From Nevskia soli DSM 19509 (GTDB lineage Bacteria; Pseudomonadota; Gammaproteobacteria; Nevskiales; Nevskiaceae): DNA of 14,331 nucleotides. Made by a program: the position numbers and the translations under genes. The stretch spans positions 1 to 14,331 of the forward strand of contig NZ_JONR01000068.1 of the NCBI RefSeq assembly GCF_000711955.1, given 5' to 3'. The first letter of the stretch is position 1; the number at the start of each line of letters is the position of its first letter. Shown here piece by piece: positions 6,385 through 14,214 of the stretch. A model generated the notes under the pieces. It was not told where the DNA came from. It did not search any database and was given only the letters and a program-made list of their open reading frames with translations.

Positions 6385-7014
6385 TTAGTTGCGTACGGTG
6401 CAGCCGGTCTTGCGGCGCAACTCGTCGAAGCTCACTTCCGGCGCCAGCTCGACCAGCTTCAATCCTTCCGGCGTCACGTCCAGCACGCCCAGTTCGGTGA
6501 TGATGCGGTCGACCACGCCCACGCCGGTCAACGGCAGGCTGCACCTGGACAGGATCTTGAACTCGTTGCCCTTGGCGGTGTGTTCCATCAGCACCACCAC
6601 GCGCTTGACGCCGGCCACCAGGTCCATCGCCCCGCCCATGCCCTTGACCATCTTGCCCGGCACCATCCAGTTGGCCAGGTCGCCGCGCTCGGACACCTGC
6701 ATGGCGCCGAGGATGGAGAGGTTGATGTGGCCGCCGCGGATCATGCCGAAGGAATCGGCGCTGCTGAAATACGAACTGCCCGGCACGGTGGTGATGGTCT
6801 GCTTGCCGGCATTGATCAGGTCGGCGTCGATTTCATCCTCGGTGGGGAAGGGACCGATGCCGAGCAGGCCGTTCTCGGACTGCAGCCAGACGTCCATGCC
6901 GTCGGGGATGTAGTTGGATACCAGGGTGGGCAGGCCGATGCCGAGGTTGACGTAAAAGCCGTCCTTGAGTTCCTGGGCGGCGCGCTGTGCCATCTGCTCT
7001 CTGGTCCAGGGCAT
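6385..7014 (-). CDS. scoB: 3-oxoacid CoA-transferase subunit B
   Basis: This 209-residue beta subunit belongs to a family I CoA-transferase that moves CoA from succinyl-CoA (or acetyl-CoA) to acetoacetate. The catalytic glutamate is Glu47 in the SENGLLG motif; the glycine-rich segments GIGLPTLV and KGMGGAMDLV are also in place. The ATG at 7014 begins one base after the stop of the subunit A gene, with GAGGA inside the end of that gene as ribosome site, so the subunits are coupled for equal production. Together with HMG-CoA lyase upstream it converts acetoacetate to acetoacetyl-CoA. The donor CoA ester cannot be fixed from sequence; succinyl-CoA is the best guess. Confidence 0.93.
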   Translation of the reverse strand: MPWTREQMAQRAAQELKDGFYVNLGIGLPTLVSNYIPDGMDVWLQSENGLLGIGPFPTEDEIDADLINAGKQTITTVPGSSYFSSADSFGMIRGGHINLSILGAMQVSERGDLANWMVPGKMVKGMGGAMDLVAGVKRVVVLMEHTAKGNEFKILSRCSLPLTGVGVVDRIITELGVLDVTPEGLKLVELAPEVSFDELRRKTGCTVRN

Positions 7015-7015
7015 G

Positions 7016-7726
7016 TTATTTCCTCAGGGTGCGCTGTTCGATGCGCTTTTCGGGGCTGGGGTTGTGGACCAGCCTTTTGACGAAGATGCCGGGGGTATGG
7101 ATCTGGTCCGGATCGAGTTCGCCGGTTTCGACCACGATTTCGGCTTCGGCCACGCAGATGACGCCGGCGGTGGCGACCATGGGGTTGAAGTTGCGGGCGG
7201 TCTTGCGGTAGATGAGGTTGCCGGCCTTGTCGGCCTTCCAGGCCTTGACCAGGCTGACGTCGGCGCGCAGGGCGCGCTCCATGACGTACCACTCCAGTTC
7301 GCCGTCCAGGCCGGGGAACTGCTTGGTTTCCTTGCCTTCGGCGACGACGGTGCCGTAGCCGGTCTTGGTGTAGAAGGCGGGGATGCCGGCGCCGCCGGCG
7401 CGCAGCTTCTCGGCCAGGGTGCCCTGCGGGGTGAATTCCAGTTCCAGCTCGTTGGCCAGGAACTGGCGCTCGAATTCACGGTTCTCCCCGACGTAGGAGG
7501 AGATCATCTTCCTGACCTGGCGGGTGTTGAGCAGCATCCCCAGGCCGAAGCCGTCGATGCCGGCGTTGTTGCTGATCACGGTGAAGCCTTTTTTGCCAGT
7601 GTCGCGCAGGGCGGCGATCAGCGCTTCCGGGATGCCGCACAGGCCGAAGCCGCCCACCGCCAGGGTGATGTCGTCGCGGATGATGCCGTCCAGCGCCGCC
7701 GCGGCGCTGGGGTAGAGTTTGTTCAC
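7016..7726 (-). CDS. scoA: 3-oxoacid CoA-transferase subunit A
   Basis: This is the 236-residue alpha subunit partner of the downstream subunit B. The CoA-transferase signature VGGFGLCGIPEALI lies at residues 24-37, and SNNAG and GGAGIPAFYT are further family landmarks. The start is GTG at 7726, supported by AAGGGG a few bases upstream and by alignment of the N-terminus with the family. It follows the HMG-CoA lyase stop by 21 bp and is followed by subunit B after one base, which makes a tight three-gene unit for acetoacetate formation and use, as in leucine catabolism. Confidence 0.93.
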   Translation of the reverse strand: MNKLYPSAAAALDGIIRDDITLAVGGFGLCGIPEALIAALRDTGKKGFTVISNNAGIDGFGLGMLLNTRQVRKMISSYVGENREFERQFLANELELEFTPQGTLAEKLRAGGAGIPAFYTKTGYGTVVAEGKETKQFPGLDGELEWYVMERALRADVSLVKAWKADKAGNLIYRKTARNFNPMVATAGVICVAEAEIVVETGELDPDQIHTPGIFVKRLVHNPSPEKRIEQRTLRK

Positions 7727-7747
7727 GCTGACCCCTTGGAATTGATC

Positions 7748-8635
7748 TCAGCTTTTCTTGACACGCCCTAGTTTACTGGCTGGTTCGCGGCCCAGCTTGT
7801 TCGAGATCCAGCGGCCGGTTTCGATCAGGGCGTCGAGGTCGACACCGGTTTCCAGTCCCATACCCTGCAGCATGTAGACCAGGTCTTCGGTGGCGACGTT
7901 GCCGGTGGCGCCGCGGGCGTAAGGGCAGCCGCCGAGCCCGGCGACGCTGGCATCGACCGAGCGCGCACCTTCTTCCAGGCAGGCGTAGATATTGGCCAGC
8001 GCCTGCCCGCGCGTATCATGGAAATGCACCGCGATGCGCGCCATCGGCACCGCCTCGGCCACGGCACGCAGCATGGCGCGCGCCTTGCCCGGCGTGCCGA
8101 CGCCGATGGTGTCGCCGAGCGAGATTTCCTCGCAGCCCATCTGCGCCAGCGCCGCGGCGACGCGCACCACGTCGGACACCTGGACCTCGCCCTGGTAAGG
8201 ACAGCCCAGCACGCAGGAGACGTAACCGCGCACGCTCAGCCCGGCGGCGCGAGCCCGGTCGACCACCGGCTTGATGCGCAGCAGCGAGGCGGCGATGTCG
8301 CAGTTGATGTTCTTGCGGTTGAAGGCGTCGGACGCGGCGGTGAACACGGCGACATGGTCGGCGCCGGCCTGGTGCGCCCGCTCCAGCCCCTGCAGGTTCG
8401 GCACCAGCACGGGGTAAGACACGCCGGGCTTGCGGTGCAAGCCGGCCAGCACTTCCGTGGCGTCCGCCATCTGCGGCACCCATTTCGGGCTGACGAAGCT
8501 GGTCGCTTCGATCACCGGCAGGCCGGCATTGGCGAGACGCTCGATCAGCTCGATCTTGACGGCGGCCGGCACGCGGGCGGCTTCGTTCTGCAAGCCGTCG
8601 CGCGCCCCCACTTCAACGATACGGACGCGGTCCAT
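7748..8635 (-). CDS. mvaB: Hydroxymethylglutaryl-CoA lyase
   Basis: This 295-residue TIM-barrel enzyme splits HMG-CoA into acetyl-CoA and acetoacetate, the last step of leucine breakdown. The substrate-binding start EVGARDGLQNE (8-18) contains Arg12 and the metal ligand Asp13. The metal-binding HFH is at His204 and His206, and the lyase signature SVAGLGGCPYA contains the catalytic Cys237 in its mobile loop, with Asn246 following. These distinguish it from isopropylmalate or homocitrate synthases of the same superfamily. The product acetoacetate feeds the CoA-transferase encoded immediately downstream. No other leucine-pathway genes (isovaleryl-CoA dehydrogenase, methylcrotonyl-CoA carboxylase) are in the window. 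The ATG at 8635 has only a weak ribosome site. Confidence 0.95.
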   Translation of the reverse strand: MDRVRIVEVGARDGLQNEAARVPAAVKIELIERLANAGLPVIEATSFVSPKWVPQMADATEVLAGLHRKPGVSYPVLVPNLQGLERAHQAGADHVAVFTAASDAFNRKNINCDIAASLLRIKPVVDRARAAGLSVRGYVSCVLGCPYQGEVQVSDVVRVAAALAQMGCEEISLGDTIGVGTPGKARAMLRAVAEAVPMARIAVHFHDTRGQALANIYACLEEGARSVDASVAGLGGCPYARGATGNVATEDLVYMLQGMGLETGVDLDALIETGRWISNKLGREPASKLGRVKKS

Positions 8636-8704
8636 TATTCAACGGTCGCGGGATGCGCACCGGACACACCGGCCAACACGGGCGCGGCGTAGGCGGGGCG
8701 CATG

Positions 8705-9235
8705 CTACGACTCCTCCAGGTAATAATTCTTGATCCGGACGTAATGTTCGGCCGAATACTTCAGCTGCGCAATCTCGCGCTCGGTCAGCGGCCGCGCCTG
8801 CCGCGCCGGCGAGCCGCGGTACAGATATCCCGAAACCAGCTGCTTGCCCGGCGCCACCAGGCTGCCGGCAGCGACGAATACATCGTCTTCCAGCACCGCC
8901 TCGTCCAGCACCCGCGCCCCCATGCCGATGAGGCAGCGGTTGCCGATGCGGCAGGCATGCAGGATCACGCCGTGGCCGACGGTGACGTCCTCGCCGATCT
9001 GCAGGTCGGCGCCGCCGGGGCTGTAGGGACCGTCATGGGTAACATGCAGTACCGAACCGTCCTGCACGTTGCTGCGCGCGCCGATGCGGATGCGGTTGAC
9101 GTCGCCGCGCACCACCGCCATCGGCCACAGCGACACATCGTCGCCCAGCTCGACGTCGCCGATCAGCTGGGCCGCGGGGTCGACGTAGACGCCACGCCCC
9201 AGGCGGGGCAGCACACCGCGGTATGGCCGGATCAT
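8705..9235 (-). CDS. Gamma-carbonic-anhydrase-like hexapeptide-repeat protein (YrdA/PaaY type)
   Basis: This 176-residue left-handed beta-helix protein is expected to be a trimer. Hexapeptide turns run from about residue 18 to 135 (IGDVEL, VVRGDV, IGARSNV, IGEDVTVG, IGMGARV). The three zinc-binding histidines of gamma carbonic anhydrases are present as His64 (in VLHVTH), His88 and His93 (in VGHGVILH). Bacterial members of this branch are often weak or inactive as carbonic anhydrases, so the physiological role is open. The ATG at 9235 is preferred over the longer frame because the extra residues would be arginine-rich, unlike the family, and would overlap the upstream gene. It follows the lipoprotein hydrolase stop by 16 bp, with GACGGGGAT as a modest ribosome site. 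Confidence 0.88.
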   Translation of the reverse strand: MIRPYRGVLPRLGRGVYVDPAAQLIGDVELGDDVSLWPMAVVRGDVNRIRIGARSNVQDGSVLHVTHDGPYSPGGADLQIGEDVTVGHGVILHACRIGNRCLIGMGARVLDEAVLEDDVFVAAGSLVAPGKQLVSGYLYRGSPARQARPLTEREIAQLKYSAEHYVRIKNYYLEES

Positions 9236-9251
9236 GGACCCGTATCCCCGT

Positions 9252-10157
9252 CTACTTCGGCGGCACGTAGGTCTGGATCGACGACGGCTGCATCGAGGTC
9301 GGCGCATTGCCCACGGTGACGCGGCGGACGAAGGAGTCGATCTTGTTCATCACGTCGGCGTAGCTCTGCAGGCGCACGGCGGTGACGTCGAGGATGCGGC
9401 TGTGCGTCAGATCCGGGTAGATGGTCTTTTCCACCATGCCGCCGGCGCGCTTGACGCGGTCGTAGAGGTTGTTGGTGTTGCGGATGTCGATGGTCTCGTC
9501 CTTGCCGCCGTGCATCAGCATCAGCGGCGGGGCATTGCCGTCGACATGGAAGACGGGCTGGGTGCGGTCGAAGGTCTCCGGCGGCCCGAACAGGTCGCGC
9601 AGGTCCGGATCGGTGATCGGCAGGAAGTCGTAGGGGCCGGCCAGGCCGATCATGCCGCGCACCCAGTTGCGGTTGCCGCCCGCCTGCACCAGGAATTCTG
9701 GGTCGAGCGCCAGCATCGCGGCGTTGTAGGCGCCGGACGAATGGCCCATCAGCACGATGCGGTTGGCGCTGCCGCCGTAGCTGCCGACATGGCTGTGGGT
9801 CCAGACCACCGCCCGGGCGCAGTCGTTGAGGAAATCCGGATAACGCACCCGCGGATACAGCCGGTAATTCGGAATCACCGCGACGAAGCCGCGCGCCGCC
9901 AGCGCCTGGCCGACGAACTTGAACTGCTCCTTGTCGCCCTCGCTCCAGCGGCCGCCGAAGAAGAACACCACCACCGGAGCGTTGTTGCCGCCGTTCTGCG
10001 GCGAGTAGATGTCCAGCTTGAGCCCGGTGGTGTCGTCGTAGACCACATTCTGGCTCAGGGTATAGCCTGAACCCGAGGCGGTGGCGTTGAGAAATTGCTG
10101 GCTGGAACAAGCACTTAGAGCCAGCAAGCTGGCCAAGGCAAGGAGCAGGACGCGCAC
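9252..10157 (-). CDS. Lipoprotein alpha/beta hydrolase (carboxylesterase-like)
   Basis: This 301-residue secreted lipoprotein has a short signal peptide ending in the lipobox Leu-Ser-Ala-Cys17; Ser at +2 favours outer-membrane sorting. The hydrolase domain (about 35-280) belongs to the BD-FAE/kynurenine-formamidase-like esterases: FFFGGRW (65-71) for the oxyanion hole, nucleophile Ser140 in GHSSG, and the probable Asp220 (HGGKDE) and His252 (DLTHS) to complete the triad. The GTG at 10157 is chosen because GAGGAAG lies just before it and it places the signal peptide at the N-terminus; the ATG at 10226 would add a non-signal-like extension. It is divergent from lemA. TACTAT (minus strand, 10202-10197) is a possible -10. 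The substrate is unknown. Confidence 0.87.
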   Translation of the reverse strand: MRVLLLALASLLALSACSSQQFLNATASGSGYTLSQNVVYDDTTGLKLDIYSPQNGGNNAPVVVFFFGGRWSEGDKEQFKFVGQALAARGFVAVIPNYRLYPRVRYPDFLNDCARAVVWTHSHVGSYGGSANRIVLMGHSSGAYNAAMLALDPEFLVQAGGNRNWVRGMIGLAGPYDFLPITDPDLRDLFGPPETFDRTQPVFHVDGNAPPLMLMHGGKDETIDIRNTNNLYDRVKRAGGMVEKTIYPDLTHSRILDVTAVRLQSYADVMNKIDSFVRRVTVGNAPTSMQPSSIQTYVPPK

Positions 10158-10288
10158 CGGGACTTCCTCTGGATCGAATCTGGGGGACAAAGTGGAATAG
10201 TACCGCACCGCACCGCGGCAGCACATGCAATACTGATCTCCAGCGGCCCCGACCGCCGTACAAAAAATCCGGAAATCTGGATATCCCT

Positions 10289-10861
10289 ATGCTCCTTCAC
10301 TACCTCCCCCTGGCCATCCTGGTGGCGCTGCTGCTCTACGCCGTGCTGATCTACAACGGCCTGGTGGCGATCAAGAACGGGGTGGCCAAGGCCTGGAGCA
10401 ATATCGACGTGCTGCTGAAGCAGCGCCATGACGAGATTCCCAAGCTGGTCGAAGTGTGCAAGGCCTACATGCAGTTCGAGCGCGACACGCTGGAACGCGT
10501 GATGCAGGCCCGCGCCGGCAGCCAGGCGGCGCGCGAACAGGGCGACATCCGGGGCGTCTCCGCGGCGGAGGGCGCGCTGCGCGCCGGCGTCGGCCGCATC
10601 GCCGCCACGGTGGAGAGCTACCCGCAGCTCAAGGCCAACCAGCAGATGATGAACCTGCTTTCGCGCATCACCGCGCTGGAGAACGAAATCAGCGACCGCC
10701 GCGAGTTCTACAACGAATACGTGGCCAACAACAATGTACGCATCGAGCAGTTCCCCGACCTGATCGTGGCGCGGCTGTGCGGCTTCCGGCAGAAGGTGTC
10801 GCTGCAATTCAGCGCCGAGGAAACACGGGACGTGGACCTGGGCGCGCTGTTCCGCGCCTGA
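10289..10861 (+). CDS. lemA: LemA family protein
   Basis: This 190-residue LemA-family protein has one N-terminal membrane helix (about 5-24) with the rest predicted as a long alpha-helical bundle. The family core is clear: YNGLVAIKNGVAKAWSNIDVLLKQRHDEIPKLVE, then YPQLKANQQMMNLLSRITALENEISDRREFYNEYV. Note that this protein is the bacterial LemA family and not the GacS kinase sometimes also called LemA. Function is not established; family members are often coded next to GIDE-domain or DUF-type membrane proteins, as here, which suggests a shared envelope complex. The ATG at 10289 has a poor ribosome site (TGGAT). The next gene starts about 11 bp after its stop. Confidence 0.92.
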   Translation: MLLHYLPLAILVALLLYAVLIYNGLVAIKNGVAKAWSNIDVLLKQRHDEIPKLVEVCKAYMQFERDTLERVMQARAGSQAAREQGDIRGVSAAEGALRAGVGRIAATVESYPQLKANQQMMNLLSRITALENEISDRREFYNEYVANNNVRIEQFPDLIVARLCGFRQKVSLQFSAEETRDVDLGALFRA

Positions 10862-10872
10862 CGCTTCCCCAC

Positions 10873-11760
10873 TTGGACAGCAGCGGCATCCTCGGGCTAG
10901 AGTGGACGCTGGCCGCGCTTTGCGGCGGCGCGGCGGCGGCCTGGTTCGGCCTGCGCGACCTGCGCCGCGCGCGCGAACTGGAAGATACGCCGCAGTCGCG
11001 CATCCGCTCGGCGGCGCAGGGTTATGTGCAGCTGCTCGGCCGTGCCCGCCTGATGCCGGGCCCGCGCATCGTCTCGCCGCTGACCGGCGTGCCTTGTATC
11101 TGGTGGCACTACCGCATCGTCCTCACCTCCGACAACGACACCGAGGTGGTGGCGGACGCCACCAGCGACGACCTGTTCTACCTCAGCGACACCACCGGCG
11201 ACTGCATCGTCGACCCGGTCGGGGCCAACGTAGAGCCCAATGTCTCGCGCCAGTGGCGCGGACACGCACAGAAACCCCTGCATCTGCCGCGCTCGGCCTG
11301 GGATGCGTTCTTCACCTACGGCAAATACCGCTACACCGAGCGGCTGATCACCGAGGATGCGCTGCTCACCGCCAAGGGCTGGTTCCGCACCCAGGCGGCG
11401 GCGCAGGCCTCCGACGAGAGCCGCGACCTCGCCGCCCTGCTGGGGGAATGGAAGCGCGACCGCCGCGAACTGCTGCGCCGCTTCGATGCCGACCGCAACG
11501 GCCGCATCGATCCCGAAGAATGGGAAACTGCCCGCGCCGCCGCGCTGGAGGAAATCCGCACCCAACGTGCCGAGCAGCAAACGCTGCCGGACCTGAACGT
11601 GCTGGGCCAGCCGCCGGACCGGCGCGAATTCCTGCTCTCCGCCGTGTCGCGGCAGACGCTGCTGGAGCGCTACCGCCGCCGCGGCCGGGTGCTGCTTGCC
11701 GCCGCCGCGCTGGCGGTCCTCAGCGCCGTGCCGATCCTCCACAGCCACGGCTGGCTATGA
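10873..11760 (+). CDS. GIDE-domain membrane protein with an EF-hand loop
   Basis: This protein of about 295 residues resembles the GIDE family (bacterial relatives of the membrane part of MUL1-type E3 ligases, without a RING domain, so no ligase activity is implied). A membrane helix lies near 6-27 and another near 272-290. Between them SPLTGVPCIWWHYRI (68-82) and FYLSDTTGDCIVDP (102-115) match the GIDE core. Residues 205-216 (DADRNGRIDPEE) form a perfect EF-hand calcium-binding loop with ligands Asp205, Asp207, Asn209, Arg211 carbonyl, Asp213 and Glu216. No ATG or GTG fits; TTG at 10873 is the likeliest start, and it lacks a ribosome site, so translation may be coupled to lemA. The partnership with LemA recurs in other bacteria. 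Confidence 0.8.
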   Translation: MDSSGILGLEWTLAALCGGAAAAWFGLRDLRRARELEDTPQSRIRSAAQGYVQLLGRARLMPGPRIVSPLTGVPCIWWHYRIVLTSDNDTEVVADATSDDLFYLSDTTGDCIVDPVGANVEPNVSRQWRGHAQKPLHLPRSAWDAFFTYGKYRYTERLITEDALLTAKGWFRTQAAAQASDESRDLAALLGEWKRDRRELLRRFDADRNGRIDPEEWETARAAALEEIRTQRAEQQTLPDLNVLGQPPDRREFLLSAVSRQTLLERYRRRGRVLLAAAALAVLSAVPILHSHGWL

Positions 11761-11881
11761 TGGTGCCGCCGCACTTGAATCGAAGCGCGGGGGACACCAG
11801 CTTCAGTCCTGATTTCACCTCCAACTTCCCGGGGCTTTGACTGTCTCAAGGCTTCAGCTCACCCGATCGAACCGCAATCCC

Positions 11882-13927
11882 ATGGAAAATCCCCTGCTCG
11901 CCCCCGCCGCGCCCGGCGCCCTCCCGGCTTTCGACCAGATCCGGCCGGAGCACGCCGAAGCGGCGATCGACGTCGTCCTCGCCGACAACCGCAAGGCGCT
12001 GGAGCAGCTGCTCGCCGCGCCGGGCGAGCCGAGCTGGGAGACCTTGATCGAGCCGCTGGAAGACATGGGCGATCGCATCTCGCGCGCCTGGGGGCCGGTG
12101 TCGCACCTGTTCGGCGTCACCTCCACCGCCGAGTGGCGCAAGGCATTCAATGCCTGCCTGCCCAAGGTCACCGAATACGGCCTGGAAATCTCGCAGAACG
12201 AAGCCCTGTTCCACGCCTACGAGCGGCTGAAAGCGCAGCCCGGCTTTGCCGGCTTCTCGGCGACGCGCAAGAAGGTGGTCGAGGACGCGCTGCGTGATTT
12301 CCGCCTGTCCGGCATCGCCCTGCCGCCCAAGGAGAAGGCGCGCTACAAGGAAATCGCCATGCGGCTGTCGGAGATCCAGAGCAAGTTCGAAGAGAACCTG
12401 ATGGACTCGGTGCAGGCCTTCAGCAAGCAGGTCACCGACGAAAGCCTGCTTGCCGGCATGACGCCGCAGGGCAAGGCCCAGGCGGCAGAGCGCGCCAAGG
12501 CGAAAGAACTCGAAGGCTTCCTGCTGACCCTGGACTTCCCCAGCTACGATGCGGTGATCAGCTACGCCGACAACCGCGATCTGCGCAAGGAACTGTATAC
12601 CGCCTACGCCACCCGCGCCTCCGACCAGGGACCGCTGGCCGGCCAGCACGACAATACCGCGCTGATGGGCGAGATCCTGGCGCTGCGCCATGAAGAAGCG
12701 CTATTGCTTGGTTTCAAGAACTTCGCCGAGCTGTCGCTGGAAACCAAGATGGCCGAATCGCCCGACGCGGTGGAGCGCTTCCTGCTCGACCTCTCCGGCA
12801 AGGCGCGCAAGTTCGCGCAGGCCGAACTGGACGAGCTGAAGGCCTACGCGAAGAAGCGCGACGGCCTGGAGGACTTCCAGCCCTGGGATGCCGCCTACTA
12901 TTCCGAGAAACTGAAGGAAGACAAGCTGGGCTTCTCCGAGGAGGAACTGCGCCCCTACTTCCCGGCGCCGCAGGCCATCAACGGCATGTTCACCCTGGTC
13001 GAGCGCCTCTACGGCGTGAAGATCGAGCGCGTCACCAACGTCGCCACCTGGCACAAGGACGTCACCACCTACGCCCTGCGCGAGGCGGACGGCAGCGACA
13101 TCGGCCTGTTCTACCTCGATCCCTACGCACGGCAGGACAAACGCGGCGGCGCCTGGATGGATGAATGCCTGGGCCGGCGCCGCACCCATTCCGGCCTGCA
13201 ATTGCCGGTGGCCTATCTCACCTGCAACTTCGCCCCGCCGCTGGGCAACGACCCCGCCCTGCTGACCCACGATGAAGTGCTGACCCTGTTCCACGAATTC
13301 GGCCACGGTCTGCATCACCTGCTGACGCGGGTCGATGAAGCCGCCGTCTCCGGCATCCGCGGCGTGGCCTGGGATGCGGTGGAACTGCCCAGCCAGTTCA
13401 TGGAGAACTGGGCCTACGACCGCGACACGCTCAACAGCTTCGCCCACCACTGGCAGACCGGCGCGGCGATTCCGGATCAGCTTTTGAAGAAGCTCCAGGC
13501 CAGCCGCAGTTTCCAGTCCGGCCTCGCCACGGTGCGGCAGATCGAGTTCGCGCTGTTCGACCTGCGCATGCACCGCGATTACGCGCCGGAGAAGGGCGCG
13601 CGCGTGATGGAGACGCTGGCGCAGGCGCGCAAGGAAGTCAGCGTGCTGGTGCCGCCGCCCTGGAACCGCATGCCCAACAGCTTCTCGCATGTCTTTGCCG
13701 GCGGGTATGCGGCGGGATATTACAGCTACAAGTGGGCCGAGGTGTTGTCGGCAGACGCCTTTGCCGCGTTCGAGGAGAGCGGCTTTTCGCCGGAGACCGG
13801 GCATCGCTTCCGCGATACCGTGTTGTCGAAGGGCGGATCCGAGGATGCGATGGAGCTGTTTGTCGCGTTTCGGGGGAGGAAGCCGAGTATTGAGCCGTTA
13901 TTGAAGCATTCCGGGTTGACTGCCTGA
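11882..13927 (+). CDS. prlC: Oligopeptidase A (M3 family metallopeptidase)
   Basis: This 681-residue cytoplasmic zinc peptidase degrades short peptides, including cleaved signal peptides. Its length matches E. coli PrlC/OpdA. The zinc site is His471-Glu472-Phe-Gly-His475 with Glu501 in AVELPSQFMENW as third ligand, matching the thimet-oligopeptidase pattern. The helical N-terminal half and the glycine-tyrosine-rich substrate loop HVFAGGYAAGYYSYKW near the end are also typical. The ATG at 11882 gives the conventional N-terminus; a TTG at 11837 in the same frame is less likely. TTGACT (11837-11842) is a possible -35 but lacks a matching -10. It follows the GIDE gene by 121 bp without a clear terminator, so it may be partly co-transcribed. 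Confidence 0.95.
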   Translation: MENPLLAPAAPGALPAFDQIRPEHAEAAIDVVLADNRKALEQLLAAPGEPSWETLIEPLEDMGDRISRAWGPVSHLFGVTSTAEWRKAFNACLPKVTEYGLEISQNEALFHAYERLKAQPGFAGFSATRKKVVEDALRDFRLSGIALPPKEKARYKEIAMRLSEIQSKFEENLMDSVQAFSKQVTDESLLAGMTPQGKAQAAERAKAKELEGFLLTLDFPSYDAVISYADNRDLRKELYTAYATRASDQGPLAGQHDNTALMGEILALRHEEALLLGFKNFAELSLETKMAESPDAVERFLLDLSGKARKFAQAELDELKAYAKKRDGLEDFQPWDAAYYSEKLKEDKLGFSEEELRPYFPAPQAINGMFTLVERLYGVKIERVTNVATWHKDVTTYALREADGSDIGLFYLDPYARQDKRGGAWMDECLGRRRTHSGLQLPVAYLTCNFAPPLGNDPALLTHDEVLTLFHEFGHGLHHLLTRVDEAAVSGIRGVAWDAVELPSQFMENWAYDRDTLNSFAHHWQTGAAIPDQLLKKLQASRSFQSGLATVRQIEFALFDLRMHRDYAPEKGARVMETLAQARKEVSVLVPPPWNRMPNSFSHVFAGGYAAGYYSYKWAEVLSADAFAAFEESGFSPETGHRFRDTVLSKGGSEDAMELFVAFRGRKPSIEPLLKHSGLTA

Positions 13928-13935
13928 TAGATTAG

Positions 13936-13971
13936 AACTGTCCTTCTCGCGTAGGCGGGAATCCAGTTTTT
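13936..13971. repeat. REP-like hairpin, possible terminator of the oligopeptidase gene
   Basis: AACTG (13936-13940) pairs with CAGTT (13964-13968), and inside it TTCTCGC (13944-13950) pairs with GCGGGAA (13955-13961) around the loop GTAG, with one G-U pair. The T-run at 13967-13971 follows, so it can also end the plus-strand transcript, nine bases after the stop codon. The sequence GCGTAGGCGGGAATCCAG is the kind of dispersed palindromic repeat seen many times in Xanthomonadales and Neisseria genomes (from memory). Confidence 0.55.
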
Positions 13972-13974
13972 GCT

Positions 13975-13986
13975 GTCATCCTGAGC
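13975..13986. repeat. Fragment of a second dispersed intergenic repeat
   Basis: GTCATCCTGAGC resembles one arm of a common bacterial repeat that usually continues to a GAAGGAT-type complementary arm (from memory). Here the second arm is missing and the sequence changes after GAGC. This could mark the left junction of the IS110 element that begins to the right. Confidence 0.35.
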
Positions 13987-14005
13987 TGCGCTTGTATGGT
14001 CCATT

Positions 14006-14177
14006 CAGCGTTTCTGCGAAAGTAGAAGCGCTGGGGTGGAGGGACATCGCTGCGCATCTGGCCTGGACAAGAGGCACAGACTTCCTGAGACATCCCCCGC
14101 CCGCATTTGAGCGTCGATGAGGAATCTAGCGGCTTTTAAGACCGCCGATGAGTTGCAAGCTCACGCTAATGCGGGGG
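14006..14177 (+). ncRNA. Candidate IS110 bridge RNA (structured leader)
   Basis: Stem-loop 1: CAGCGTTTCT (14006-14015) with AGAAGCGCTG (14024-14033), 10 bp with one G-U. Stem-loop 2: TCTGGCCT (14057-14064) with AGGC-A-CAGA (14072-14080), one bulged base. Stem-loop 3: CCCGCATT (14100-14107) with AATGCGGG (14168-14175), continued after a 4-nt bulge by TGAGC (14108-14112) with GCTCA (14159-14163), and enclosing the hairpin GCGG (14129-14132) with CCGC (14142-14145). In IS110-group elements the non-coding left end produces a bridge RNA with a 5' stem-loop and two internal-loop guides, which is the pattern here. Its identity as a bridge RNA is inference from position and folding; exact ends are unknown. 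Confidence 0.5.
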
Positions 14178-14183
14178 TCCACC

Positions 14184-14214
14184 CCAGCCCAATGACCCTA
14201 ACTGCGGAGGCTGG
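14184..14214 (+). promoter_or_regulatory. Hairpin covering part of the transposase ribosome site
   Basis: CCAGCC (14184-14189) pairs with GGCTGG (14209-14214). The second arm includes the last two bases of the ribosome site GGAGG (14206-14210) of the transposase gene. Folding would therefore limit translation, a common way for insertion sequences to stay quiet. Confidence 0.35.

Noticed and set aside
5364..6500. A 378-codon open frame on the plus strand
   Set aside because: It is antisense to gpmA, rich in Arg, His and Gly from complementary high-GC codons, and has no recognisable domain.
10202..10216. Three tandem ACCGC units upstream of the lipoprotein gene
   Set aside because: Too short and too likely in GC-rich DNA to call a functional repeat.
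12701..13804. A 367-codon minus-strand frame opposite the oligopeptidase gene
   Set aside because: It is antisense to a complete M3 peptidase with all catalytic residues; no independent start signal or domain.
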